Program-made: the position numbers and the translations under genes | The notes under the pieces: model-generated | Seen by the model: only the letters and a program-made list of their open reading frames with translations | Told to the model about the DNA's origin: nothing | The model's database searches: none | Shown: piece by piece, positions 1 to 7,006 of the stretch | Layout of the letters: each line of letters starts with the position of its first letter | Position numbering within the stretch: the stretch's first letter is position 1 | Source: Opitutaceae bacterium UBA6669 | GTDB taxonomy: Bacteria > Verrucomicrobiota > Verrucomicrobiia > Opitutales > Opitutaceae | Direction of reading: 5' to 3' | DNA: 8,682 bases | Assembly (NCBI GenBank): GCA_002455175.1 | Contig: DKKJ01000360.1 | Coordinates: forward strand, 298-8,979

Positions 1-427
1 GGTCGGCATCAGCTTTAAGTGCGACCATACTGCTCAACGTCCCCCAGCCGGCCGCCGCGATAAGATCCTTTGCCGACTCGATCCACTCCAACGCGACCTC
101 GCGAGCATGCGGGCTTCCGGCTGCAACCCACGGCACGATGCTGCTCGAGAGCGGTCCACACGCCCTCTCAGCCCATCGGTGCAAATCGCGTTTGGTCATC
201 TTCGCGTCGTCGGCAATCAGGCCAGCAAGGTATTGCGCGTCGTAATTACCCGTCTCGTACAGATCAAGCGCCAGCTGATAGTCCCGCTTGATCCGCTTCT
301 GAATTTTTTTCAACTCCTCGATTTTTACCCCAAAAAACGGCTCTGGAACACCGTGATTCAGCATGACTTTCTTGTAACTCTCCGTTCCAAGCGGCCGGAG
401 TTCATCGAGGATAGCTTTCGCGGTCAT
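1..427 (-). CDS. DNA alkylation repair protein (AlkD-like HEAT-repeat family), N-terminal part; C-terminus beyond left edge
   Basis: Reading the reverse strand from the ATG at 427-425 gives 142 codons with no stop before the window edge, so this is a 5' fragment of a longer gene. The protein begins MTAKAILDELRPLGTESYKK and is helical and charged. Segments GVPEPFFGVKIEELKKI (residues 26-42), YLAGLIAD (66-73), PWVAAG (99-104), LEWIES (113-118) and AAGWGTLSS (125-133) match, from memory, the DNA alkylation repair family PF08713. Members of this family are HEAT-like solenoids that wrap DNA; AlkD removes N3- and N7-alkylated purines. In many relatives I recall an aromatic stretch plus 'LSE' just before PWVAAES. 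Here that place reads CGPLSSSIV (residues 90-98), so glycosylase activity is uncertain. No clear Shine-Dalgarno precedes the ATG. It is the only ATG that keeps the conserved N-terminal helix. Family assignment is fairly sure; the activity is inference. Confidence 0.82.
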   Translation of the reverse strand, partial: MTAKAILDELRPLGTESYKKVMLNHGVPEPFFGVKIEELKKIQKRIKRDYQLALDLYETGNYDAQYLAGLIADDAKMTKRDLHRWAERACGPLSSSIVPWVAAGSPHAREVALEWIESAKDLIAAAGWGTLSSMVALKADAD

Positions 428-550
428 GGTCGGTGGCGAATGGTCAGAGGAGAGCAGCTCCCTTGGCCCGAGTCAAAGATTGCCTCTTCGCGCGAGCGAC
501 CCCTGGCGCCTTTCGCCAACAAATCGACTTCTGCCGAACTTCGGGTGGGC

Positions 551-661
551 TGGGAGCGCTAGCTGCGTGAAGTCGATGCTGGTTTTGCCTTCGTGCGAAG
601 GGGAGTAAGTGACCCAAACCTTGCCCTCGTGCCAAACCATGCCGGGATAACGGTTATCGCC
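551..661 (-). pseudogene. Remnant of the C-terminal end of a sialidase/BNR-repeat exo-hydrolase
   Basis: On the reverse strand, 661-551 reads GDNRYPGMVWHEGKVW, then VTYSPSHEGKTSIDF, then TQLALP. This resembles the closing beta-strand of sialidase/exo-alpha-sialidase (BNR-repeat) proteins common in Verrucomicrobiota and Planctomycetota, which I recall ending in a pattern like 'YPGhVWH-GhLWVSYYSSHEGKTSIYLAKV'. Only about 37 residues remain. Upstream in the same frame, the sequence turns into the inverted repeat at 682-744 and the 12-mer tandem repeat, whose translation (for example AGRKAGRKAESGKL) is clearly not protein-like. Downstream the frame continues into unrelated residues until a stop near 473. 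There is no start codon next to the fragment. The best reading is a decayed gene tail left after a deletion or rearrangement. The family call is from motif memory and has no alignment behind it. Confidence 0.6.
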
Positions 662-681
662 CGCATTGGGAAAGCGGAAAA

Positions 682-744
682 CTGAAAGCGGAAAGCTGAA
701 ATAAAAAACCCTCCAAATTTCAGCTCTCAGCTTTCCGCTTTCAG
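682..744. repeat. Inverted repeat with 18-bp perfect arms, purine-rich versus pyrimidine-rich
   Basis: CTGAAAGCGGAAAGCTGA at 682-699 is the exact reverse complement of TCAGCTTTCCGCTTTCAG at 727-744, with a 27-base AT-rich spacer. Flanking A and T runs extend the pairing imperfectly. A shorter alternative stem, GCTGAAAT (695-702) with ATTTCAGC (717-724), can form inside it. Each arm is itself built of repeating GAAAGC/CTGAAA units. It sits exactly where the sialidase-like remnant is cut off, so it is probably a dispersed intergenic repeat or a rearrangement scar. It could also act as a bidirectional terminator. Confidence 0.7.
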
Positions 745-765
745 CTTTTCTGCCAGCTTTTCTGC
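742..765. repeat. Two tandem copies of a 12-bp unit CAGCTTTTCTGC
   Basis: CAGCTTTTCTGC occurs at 742-753 and again at 754-765, followed by a further CAGC. The first copy overlaps the right arm of the inverted repeat, so the tandem duplication probably arose by slippage from that arm. It is non-coding on both strands. Confidence 0.75.
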
Positions 766-924
766 CAGCGGATACGTCAGCGCTCGCGAGCCCTGGTTCT
801 CGCTTTAAACGCAGGCGACGCAAAAACGTTTACGAAAAAAGTTCGTTTTCGCCGAGATTCGATAACGACCCAATGTGGGCTCGACAGCTCCCAACGCACG
901 GCTCATCCCAGACCTACCCAAGCG
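766..924 (+). promoter_or_regulatory. Leader region upstream of the sigma-fecR-receptor operon (promoter not resolved)
   Basis: This 159-base gene-free stretch must hold the promoter of the operon starting at 925, because the preceding genes are on the other strand. It becomes locally A/T-rich around 821-850. It contains a weak hairpin, ACGAA (832-836) and TTCGT (842-846) with a 5-base loop, followed by a short T run. GATAAC near 862-867 could be part of a -10 element, but I see no convincing -35 partner and no recognisable Fur box. No Shine-Dalgarno sequence is present before the ATG at 925. Confidence 0.3.
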
Positions 925-1473
925 ATGTCTTCCCCTGAGCAACGCGAATGGTTTGCCAACGACGTGCAACCCCACGAACCCGCCCTGCGAGCCTATTTGC
1001 TGCGGCGGTTTCCTGACGTCCCTGATCACGACGACCTGATCCAAGATTCCTTCGTGCGCACCCTCCGCGCCCGGGAACGGGGTCGGCACGCGATCGGCAA
1101 GGCCTACCTTTTCGCTACCGTCCGTAACGCCGCGATCGACTGGCTTCGCCGCCGCCGTGCCAAACCCGCGGAGCCTTTGCCCGCTGATGAGCAGGTGCCT
1201 GCCCTCGACCCCGCCGCAGCCATCCCGGAACAATGCGATCAAGAACAACGCCTTGCTGCTGCAGCTGACGCTATTCTCTGCCTGCCTGGTCGCTGTCGTG
1301 AGGTCATGCGGCTCCGCTACGTAGATGGTCTCGATACCCGTGACATCGCCTCGCGACTCGGGATCACTCCTGAGACCGTGCGAGTCCAGCTTTTCAAAGG
1401 CGTTCAAGCCTGTATCCAGCATTTCGAACGCGAAGGTCTGATCGACACGCGCGCCACCGCACGCAAACCATGA
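925..1473 (+). CDS. ECF RNA polymerase sigma factor, FecI-type
   Basis: This 182-residue protein has the two-domain layout and length of an extracytoplasmic-function sigma factor. Region 2 spans about residues 17-79: DHDDLIQDSFVRTLRAR (34-50) forms the core-binding helix, and AYLFATVRNAAIDWLRRRR (60-78) holds the -10 melting and recognition part. A linker rich in Ala and Pro follows (80-107). Region 4 spans about 108-168, with the helix-turn-helix DTRDIASRLGITPETVRVQL (137-156) for -35 binding. It directs RNA polymerase to a small regulon, usually including its own operon or the receptor. The stop overlaps the start of the FecR gene by four bases (ATGA), so the two are translationally coupled and the partner is the encoded FecR. 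No separate anti-sigma of another class is present. The FecI-like subclass follows from context and sequence style. The start is the first ATG in frame and leaves the full region 2 intact. Confidence 0.93.
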   Translation: MSSPEQREWFANDVQPHEPALRAYLLRRFPDVPDHDDLIQDSFVRTLRARERGRHAIGKAYLFATVRNAAIDWLRRRRAKPAEPLPADEQVPALDPAAAIPEQCDQEQRLAAAADAILCLPGRCREVMRLRYVDGLDTRDIASRLGITPETVRVQLFKGVQACIQHFEREGLIDTRATARKP

Positions 1474-2567
1474 GCGCTCGCGAGCCCCATCCTCCCTCCA
1501 CCACCGCGATCCAGGACGCTGCGCTGCACTGGTTACTAGAGCGCGACGAGGGTTTCACCCCGGGTCGCGCGGCCGAGTTTGCCGCTTGGTGTGCGTCGGA
1601 CCCACGTCACCGCAAGGCGGTCATTCGTGCTGAAGCCGGTCTGCAATTACTCCATGCACTGCCCGCCGCCGGACCCTCAGTAAAAGATCGGTTTGCACGG
1701 TCCACCGCCACCCCTGACAAAACCAGCGAGCCCGGATTGGTCGTGCCATTCCCGCGGTCGCGCGTTCGCCAGACCTCGCTCTGGATCGCAGGAATCGCCG
1801 CCGCCGCCGCCGTGGCATTGCTCATCCCGGGCAAACGTCCTTCCGCCATTGCCGAGACCGCGCAGGCGCAACATTTCGTCACCGATAGCCACACGGTTCG
1901 TCGCCACCTCGCGCTCGAAGACGGCTCAGTCCTGCACCTGAACACCGCCTCCGATCTCCACGTGCAACTCTCCGCGCACGAGCGCACGGTGTCCCTGGAA
2001 AAAGGTGAAGCCCACTTCGCGGTCGCACCGGATCCTGAACGACCCTTCGTGGTTCGAGCAGGAGGTCTTATCATTCGCGCAGTGGGCACCGCCTTTGACG
2101 TCCGCACCAGCGGCTCCTCCGTCGAGGTCATCGTCCACGAGGGCCGGGTGGATATCCGCCCAGACACTACGGCCAATCCGCGCGAGTCGAACTCGTTTGT
2201 CGGTTCACGTGCTGCGTCGCCAGCCACTTCCGCGTCGCTGCTCTCCGCAGGCGAACGCATCCGTGCAGAGTCAGGCCACCTACAATCAGCAGAGCCGATC
2301 AACGCAAACGCCCTCCAGGACGCGCTTGCGTGGCATGGGGGAGCCGCGACCTTTGCGGGCGTACCACTTCGTGACGTCGTCGAGCGCTTCAATCGTCACA
2401 ACGCCGTCCAACTTGCGATCACCGACCCGCGTCTCGCCGCGCGCCGGATCGGCGGCACGTTTTCACTGGATCGCATTGGGGCACTGGTGCACCTGTTGGA
2501 GCAGGAGGGCGACGTGGTAGCCGATCGCTCGCAAGAGGGGATCGTGAGCCTGTCGTTGCGCCGGTGA
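1470..2567 (+). CDS. FecR-family inner-membrane sigma-factor regulator (anti-sigma)
   Basis: The protein has 365 residues with the standard FecR order. Residues 13-57 form the cytoplasmic DUF4880-type domain that binds the sigma factor (AALHWLLERDEGFTPGRAAE, then FAAW..DPRHRKAV). A hydrophobic stretch SLWIAGIAAAAAVALLIPG (103-121) is the single membrane anchor. Residues 134-232 form the periplasmic FecR domain, with LEDGSVLHLNTASDL, LEKGEAHFAVAPDPERPFVV and AVGTAFDVRT. After a low-complexity linker (233-262), residues 293-360 form the C-terminal DUF4974/STN-like domain, beginning FAGVPLRDVVERFNRHNAVQ. In characterised systems this last domain contacts the N-terminal signalling domain of the outer-membrane receptor, and the N-terminal tail holds or activates the sigma factor, often after regulated proteolysis. 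The gene overlaps both neighbours by four bases, fixing it as the middle gene of the relay. Whether it acts as a pure inhibitor or a pro-sigma factor cannot be read from the sequence. Confidence 0.93.
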   Translation: MSAREPHPPSTTAIQDAALHWLLERDEGFTPGRAAEFAAWCASDPRHRKAVIRAEAGLQLLHALPAAGPSVKDRFARSTATPDKTSEPGLVVPFPRSRVRQTSLWIAGIAAAAAVALLIPGKRPSAIAETAQAQHFVTDSHTVRRHLALEDGSVLHLNTASDLHVQLSAHERTVSLEKGEAHFAVAPDPERPFVVRAGGLIIRAVGTAFDVRTSGSSVEVIVHEGRVDIRPDTTANPRESNSFVGSRAASPATSASLLSAGERIRAESGHLQSAEPINANALQDALAWHGGAATFAGVPLRDVVERFNRHNAVQLAITDPRLAARRIGGTFSLDRIGALVHLLEQEGDVVADRSQEGIVSLSLRR

Positions 2568-5500
2568 AGTCGGGGGTCCGCGGGCGCTGGCGAAATATTT
2601 TCGCCGCGATGATAAACGCTTGGCTCCTCCGATGCGTTGCAGGGGTAACCCTACTCATGCTGCGCACTACCCTTGTTCCGCTCGCTGTTGGTACCTTTTG
2701 CTCGGTACCCGCGGCGACTTGCGCTGCGGCCAATCCTGCCGCGGAGGAGACGCGCCGTTTCGATCTCCCTGCCGGTGATGCCGCCGCGATGCTGAACCGC
2801 TTCGCGGCTGCCGCCGGGCGGCAATTGATGTTCGTGACGGACAAGGTTCGTGGCGAACGTACGCGCGCGGTCCAGGGCGAGTTCACGCCCGCGGACGCCC
2901 TTGCGCGCATGCTCGCTGACACCGCCCTGGAAGCAACCCGAGACCCCGTCAGCGGAGTCTTCGTGGTCAGCCGCCGTGCGACTCCCACGCGAGACGAGAA
3001 GAGTAAGGCTGCCGTGCCTGCGGGCCCGCCTTCCTCTTCCATGACACCCACCAAAAAAAACGCCTTCCGCGCGCTCCTCGCGCTGGCAATCGCTCCTCAC
3101 TTGTCTGGACAGACCAGGTCCACACCGGAGTCAGAGCCGCCCGATCGCGACCCCATCGTACTGAGCCCATTTACAGTCACCTCTGAAAAAGATACAGGAT
3201 ACCGAGCCACCAGCACACTCTCGGGGACACGTATCAACTCCTCACTACGTGACTTGGGTACCTCCATTCAAGCAATCACCCAGGAGTTTCTCGAAGATAC
3301 TGGCGCCACGGATGTCACCGAACTGCTGCAGTACACGACGAGCAGCGAAGTGGCAGGAGGCGCCGGTGGAAATTTCTCCGACGCCACCGGCTCGACCGCG
3401 GTGTTCTCGAGTGACACCAACATTCGCAGCCAAAACCCTCCCACGCGTATTCGAGGTCTCGCCGGCGCGACCATCTCACGCAACTTGTACGCGTCGATTA
3501 TCCCTTTCGACAGTTACAACATCAACCGAGTTGAAGTGAACCGCGGCGCCAACAGCGTCCTCTTCGGACTCGGCTCCCCAGCGGGCATTATCAATTACAA
3601 TGTCGTCGAGGCGACCTGGAAAAATGCCAACACGGTCGAGTTGCGCGTGGATGATCACGGCAGCTTCCGGTCCGTGCTGGACATCAATCGCGTGCTCGTG
3701 AACGACAAGCTGGCCTTTCGCCTGATCGGGCTGAACGACGAAACCAAGTACAAGCAGGATCCGGCGTTCCGGGACGATCGCCGCTACTTTGCCGCCGTGA
3801 CCTTCCGGCCATTCAAGACCACCACCCTTTCGGCGAGTTTCGAGAAGGGATGGATCGACTCGACCCTCCCACGTCAGGATCCGCCCCGCGACTACTTCAC
3901 GCATTATTTCACCACGGGGATGGTGTCGATACCGAGGAATACGGATGCGCGCGACCTGCCTGCAGGCAGTGCTTACGTCGGCATCGACAGCGGTCTTTCC
4001 ACCTTGCGCATCTTCGACGGACCTCACTCGAGCGGCACCAACATGACCGTTCGCGGTGGCACGGTTGCCGGCGGAGTCAATCCTGCCGCCCTCAATCCTG
4101 CTCGCGCGGAGAGCTTCAACTTCGTGCGCATGGCGCTGCAGAACGGACGTGAGTTTTTAATCAACGTCTTCGGCAACCCGCGCGGCGTAAACGCCTTTGC
4201 CCTGGGTATCGTCGACCCGACCGTATTCGATTTCTTCAACAATAACATCGATGGCCTCGCGTCCTCCCAGTTTGGACGCAGCGAAGCCTTCAACGCCTCG
4301 CTGCGCCAAGAGTTCCTCAAAGGGAACGGTGGCATTGAAATCGGTTTTGATCAGCAGACGTATGACAATGGCTATTTCGACGCGCTCGACGGTATCCGCG
4401 GCAACGCCCTCAAGCTCGATCTCAGCGCCGGTGACCTTGCCTACGTCATCCCCGGAAACCCCAGCTCGGGACAAGCGGCCAATCCCAATTATCTACGTCC
4501 GCTCATTGGCTCGCGCGGCAATTTCACGGATCGCTTCAACAAAAACGAGACGGTGCGGGCGACGGGATTCTTACGCCATAATTTCACCGATCACTCCGAC
4601 GGATTTTTCGCCAAGCTCCTCGGCCAACACAATCTGACCCTCCTGGCGTCTGACTATCAGGAAGATTTTCGAAGCCTCACCGGCATCGGGGCTTTCCTCG
4701 ACTATGACGAACTCCGCGCGCTCGGCTTCACGGATGCGCAGGCGCGCGCCAACTCCAACGCCGCGCTCGGCAACGTGTTCTACATCGGCGATTCGGTCGC
4801 CGGCCGCACGACGGCTTCCGGCCTGAATCTCAACGGATACAAAGGTAATTTCAGTTTCCCTGACCAAGTGAGTATCAACTACATTGATACCGCGACGCGG
4901 GAAATTCGAACTGCCTCCGTGCGGGTGCACAATGTCGCCAATACCCCGCACGAACGCTTGGCCACGGGCGCAAGTCTGCGACGCGATACCCTCGGCACCC
5001 TCGCGGCGGTTCTGCAGAGCTACTGGTGGGATGGCACCTTCGTTTCTACGGTCGGTTGGCGCCAGGACCGAGTGAAGCGATACGACCTGAATACGGCCTT
5101 CGCTCGCCGGCTGGATCAAACCCTTATTATGGATTCGGCCAGGCTCGATACAGGGAACCCATCCGTAGCGACCACCAAAAGTACCCTCACCTACGGCGGA
5201 GTTGTCCGCCTCAACAAGTTGATCGGAAAGCGCCTTCCGGGTGGGACCGAGGTCGACCTCCACTACGCTTGGTCGGAGAACTTCCAGGGCCTCTCGGGAG
5301 TGCGCGGCATCGATGGCAACTTTTACGATGCACCGGTCGGCGATACTCAGGAAATGGGATTCAGCGTGAGCTTGCTGAATGACAAACTATTCTTCCGCGC
5401 CAACTGGTTCGAGACCTCGCAGCAGAATCTGGCGGATGCCGACATCGATCAGCCCATCACCACGGTTTTGGCGCAGATTCCGAATAGCATCTATCAGATG

Positions 5501-6358
5501 TACACGCTCGCCCAACTCCAAGCGGCCGGCTTTACCATGCCGCCCGCCGTGCTCGCATCGGGAAGCGTGGTGATCGGACCACCCAACGCAGACGGCTATG
5601 CGGAACCGATCGGCGTCTTCACCGGCCGCGATATCAAGGAAGCCGTCTCGAAAGGATTTGAATTCGAGACCACCTACAATGTGACCAAGAACTGGCGCAT
5701 GGCTCTGAATGTGGCACAGGTGAAAGCCACCGAGAGCGGCAAAGGCACGCATTGGGCCGAGACCGTCGCTTGGGTGAAGAAGAACTGGTTCGACAACCCG
5801 TCCGTCGCCGCTCTCCGCCTCGACCCCACCGGGACTGGGTTGCTCAGCACCATCGCCGGCTGGGAAGATCGGGCGGTCACCAACTTCATCAGTGCCCAGG
5901 AACGGAACGGCGCTTCCAATCCCGAGATTCGTGAATGGCGGGTCAATGCCGTGACGAATTACACGTTTTCCCGCGGACGGCTAAAACGAGTGGGCGCTGG
6001 CGGAGGCGCCCGTTTCCAAGACCGCCCGTTCCTCGGTTACTACGGCAAAGCCAACCCGGCGGACCCTGCAGGACCCCTCATTGCCGACGTCGCCAAGCCC
6101 ATTTACGGCCCCACCCAAACGGACTTCGATTTCTGGGTTTCCTACGAGCGCCCACTCTTCGCAAAGAAGGTGTTAATGAAGCTGCAGCTCAACGTCCGCA
6201 ACGCGTTCACGAACGATAAACTCATTCCGATCAAAGCGCAGCAAGCCGATCTGTATTCAGATTATCCCGCTTTCGACCACTACGCAGACACCGGCTACCA
6301 GCTCTACCGCATAGCCGCACCACGTACCCTCGAGCTACGCGCGACGTTCAAGTTCTAA
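2564..6358 (+). CDS. TonB-dependent outer-membrane receptor with N-terminal STN signalling domain
   Basis: This 1264-residue protein starts with GTG at 2564, overlapping the FecR stop (GTGA). An ATG at 2609 (residue 16) is an alternative start. Residues about 16-56 look like a signal peptide (hydrophobic VAGVTLLMLRTTLVPLAVG, then Ala-rich). Residues 64-137 are an STN domain (RRFDLPAGDAAAMLNRFAAA, ending GVFVVSRR). A second signal-peptide-like stretch, MTPTKKNAFRALLALAIAPH, follows at 160-179. A TonB-box-like DPIVLSPFTVTSE lies at 196-208. The plug spans about 213-346, with VEVNRGANSVLFGLGSPAGI at 323-342. The rest is the beta-barrel, ending LELRATFKF with the C-terminal Phe expected for BAM assembly. 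It should import a ligand using TonB/ExbBD energy and signal through FecR to the sigma factor. The barrel is long for the family. The ligand (siderophore, cobalamin or glycan) cannot be told, and no binding or degradation genes flank it. Internal in-frame starts make a shorter STN-less form possible. Confidence 0.95.
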   Translation: MKSGVRGRWRNIFAAMINAWLLRCVAGVTLLMLRTTLVPLAVGTFCSVPAATCAAANPAAEETRRFDLPAGDAAAMLNRFAAAAGRQLMFVTDKVRGERTRAVQGEFTPADALARMLADTALEATRDPVSGVFVVSRRATPTRDEKSKAAVPAGPPSSSMTPTKKNAFRALLALAIAPHLSGQTRSTPESEPPDRDPIVLSPFTVTSEKDTGYRATSTLSGTRINSSLRDLGTSIQAITQEFLEDTGATDVTELLQYTTSSEVAGGAGGNFSDATGSTAVFSSDTNIRSQNPPTRIRGLAGATISRNLYASIIPFDSYNINRVEVNRGANSVLFGLGSPAGIINYNVVEATWKNANTVELRVDDHGSFRSVLDINRVLVNDKLAFRLIGLNDETKYKQDPAFRDDRRYFAAVTFRPFKTTTLSASFEKGWIDSTLPRQDPPRDYFTHYFTTGMVSIPRNTDARDLPAGSAYVGIDSGLSTLRIFDGPHSSGTNMTVRGGTVAGGVNPAALNPARAESFNFVRMALQNGREFLINVFGNPRGVNAFALGIVDPTVFDFFNNNIDGLASSQFGRSEAFNASLRQEFLKGNGGIEIGFDQQTYDNGYFDALDGIRGNALKLDLSAGDLAYVIPGNPSSGQAANPNYLRPLIGSRGNFTDRFNKNETVRATGFLRHNFTDHSDGFFAKLLGQHNLTLLASDYQEDFRSLTGIGAFLDYDELRALGFTDAQARANSNAALGNVFYIGDSVAGRTTASGLNLNGYKGNFSFPDQVSINYIDTATREIRTASVRVHNVANTPHERLATGASLRRDTLGTLAAVLQSYWWDGTFVSTVGWRQDRVKRYDLNTAFARRLDQTLIMDSARLDTGNPSVATTKSTLTYGGVVRLNKLIGKRLPGGTEVDLHYAWSENFQGLSGVRGIDGNFYDAPVGDTQEMGFSVSLLNDKLFFRANWFETSQQNLADADIDQPITTVLAQIPNSIYQMYTLAQLQAAGFTMPPAVLASGSVVIGPPNADGYAEPIGVFTGRDIKEAVSKGFEFETTYNVTKNWRMALNVAQVKATESGKGTHWAETVAWVKKNWFDNPSVAALRLDPTGTGLLSTIAGWEDRAVTNFISAQERNGASNPEIREWRVNAVTNYTFSRGRLKRVGAGGGARFQDRPFLGYYGKANPADPAGPLIADVAKPIYGPTQTDFDFWVSYERPLFAKKVLMKLQLNVRNAFTNDKLIPIKAQQADLYSDYPAFDHYADTGYQLYRIAAPRTLELRATFKF

Positions 6359-6374
6359 GGCTAGCCTGCTACGG

Positions 6375-6411
6375 TTGTGGAACGCGACGCTTTACGTCGC
6401 TGCGAACACAA
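6375..6411 (+). terminator. Two-part hairpin after the receptor gene, possible terminator
   Basis: An inner 6-bp stem GCGACG (6384-6389) / CGTCGC (6395-6400) with a 5-base loop sits inside an outer 5-bp stem TTGTG (6375-6379) / CACAA (6407-6411). An asymmetric internal loop separates them. It begins 16 bases after the receptor stop. The only T run nearby (TTTT, 6420-6423) lies nine bases downstream, so it is not a textbook intrinsic terminator. It may instead be a repeat element or a 3'-end stabiliser. Confidence 0.35.
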
Positions 6412-6477
6412 GAGGAGCCTTTTCCTTAGCGGAGATCGCCACCTTGCCTTCGAGAAGATCGGTCACAGACTAGCGAA

Positions 6478-6942
6478 ATGCTGATCCGAATCGCTCGCAA
6501 GGTGGCTTTGATTCTCGTGGGCTTGCTCGTGGTCACAGAGTCACGTGCGCAGAGCCCCACGGCGGAAAGCGTGGCGTCGGAGTTTATTACCGCCTGGAAC
6601 AACCACGAGGCTGCTGGTTTTGAACGACTGTTCACAGAGAAAGCGATATGGGTGCCAGTGGCAGAAGTTCGCGACGAAGGAAGGGATGCGATCCTCAAAG
6701 ACCTGATGATCGCGCATACCTCGTGGGCGAAAAGAACCCGAATCGCGCTCGAGGGAAACGTCACCGTTCAGCTCCTCAAGCCCGATGTCGCGGTGATCTT
6801 TTTTAAAATGAAGTTCCTCGATTCCGCAGGAAACCCGATACCGACCCAGGAACGTGCCATGATCTTGGTAACGACGAAAGACAACGCGGGCTGGCGAATC
6901 GCCTCCGGCCAGTTGACCAAAGAGTCACCGCCTGGAAGGTAG
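6478..6942 (+). CDS. Secreted SnoaL-like/DUF4440 (SgcJ/EcaC-type) protein, NTF2-like fold
   Basis: The 154-residue product starts with a signal peptide (MLIRIARKVALILVGLLVVT) and a probable type I cleavage site after SRA (residue 24), so it should be exported to the periplasm or beyond. The mature part follows the small NTF2-like/SnoaL pattern. The first helix is VASEFITAWNNHEAAGFERL (32-51), then FTEKAIWVPVAEVRDEGRDA (52-71) with the usual acidic/Gly turn before helix AILKDLMIAH. A four-stranded sheet follows, including VTVQLLKPDVAVIFFKMKFL (95-114) and the closing MILVTTKDNAGWRIASGQ (128-145). I recall the same closing 'hhhV....gWrIaa.q.t' pattern from SgcJ/EcaC family proteins. No catalytic residue can be assigned, and many family members bind small hydrophobic ligands. 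It lies 119 bases after the receptor operon, behind a hairpin, so it probably has its own promoter. A link to receptor function is unsupported. Confidence 0.75.
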   Translation: MLIRIARKVALILVGLLVVTESRAQSPTAESVASEFITAWNNHEAAGFERLFTEKAIWVPVAEVRDEGRDAILKDLMIAHTSWAKRTRIALEGNVTVQLLKPDVAVIFFKMKFLDSAGNPIPTQERAMILVTTKDNAGWRIASGQLTKESPPGR

Positions 6943-7006
6943 TACGCTCGTTCAGAATCTCCGCCTCCACAGTAGACCCCGCAGAGCAAACGCCTTTGCG
7001 TATTGC

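Noticed and set aside
107..562. A 151-codon open frame on the plus strand at the left edge
   Set aside because: It is antisense to the alkylation repair gene, which has recognisable family motifs; the plus-strand product has none.
473..823. A 116-codon minus-strand frame containing the sialidase-like tail as an intact gene
   Set aside because: Its first half is translated repeat sequence and its last part is unrelated Arg-rich sequence. Only 661-551 resembles a protein family, so it is reported as a remnant.
805..1422. A 205-codon open frame on the minus strand opposite the sigma factor
   Set aside because: It is a shadow of the sigma factor gene in GC-rich DNA. Its translation has no recognisable domain, while the plus strand shows clear sigma regions 2 and 4.
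1607..2392. A 261-codon open frame on the minus strand opposite the FecR gene
   Set aside because: Its Arg/Ser/Ala-rich composition is typical of an antisense shadow; the plus strand encodes well-ordered FecR domains.
2041..2580. Defence-system or novel enzyme locus
   Set aside because: The genes are explained by known surface signalling, rhomboid and toxin-antitoxin families; no nuclease, NTPase or reverse transcriptase motif was seen.
4571..5263. A 230-codon open frame on the minus strand inside the receptor
   Set aside because: It lies wholly within the beta-barrel coding region and has no domain pattern or plausible start signal.
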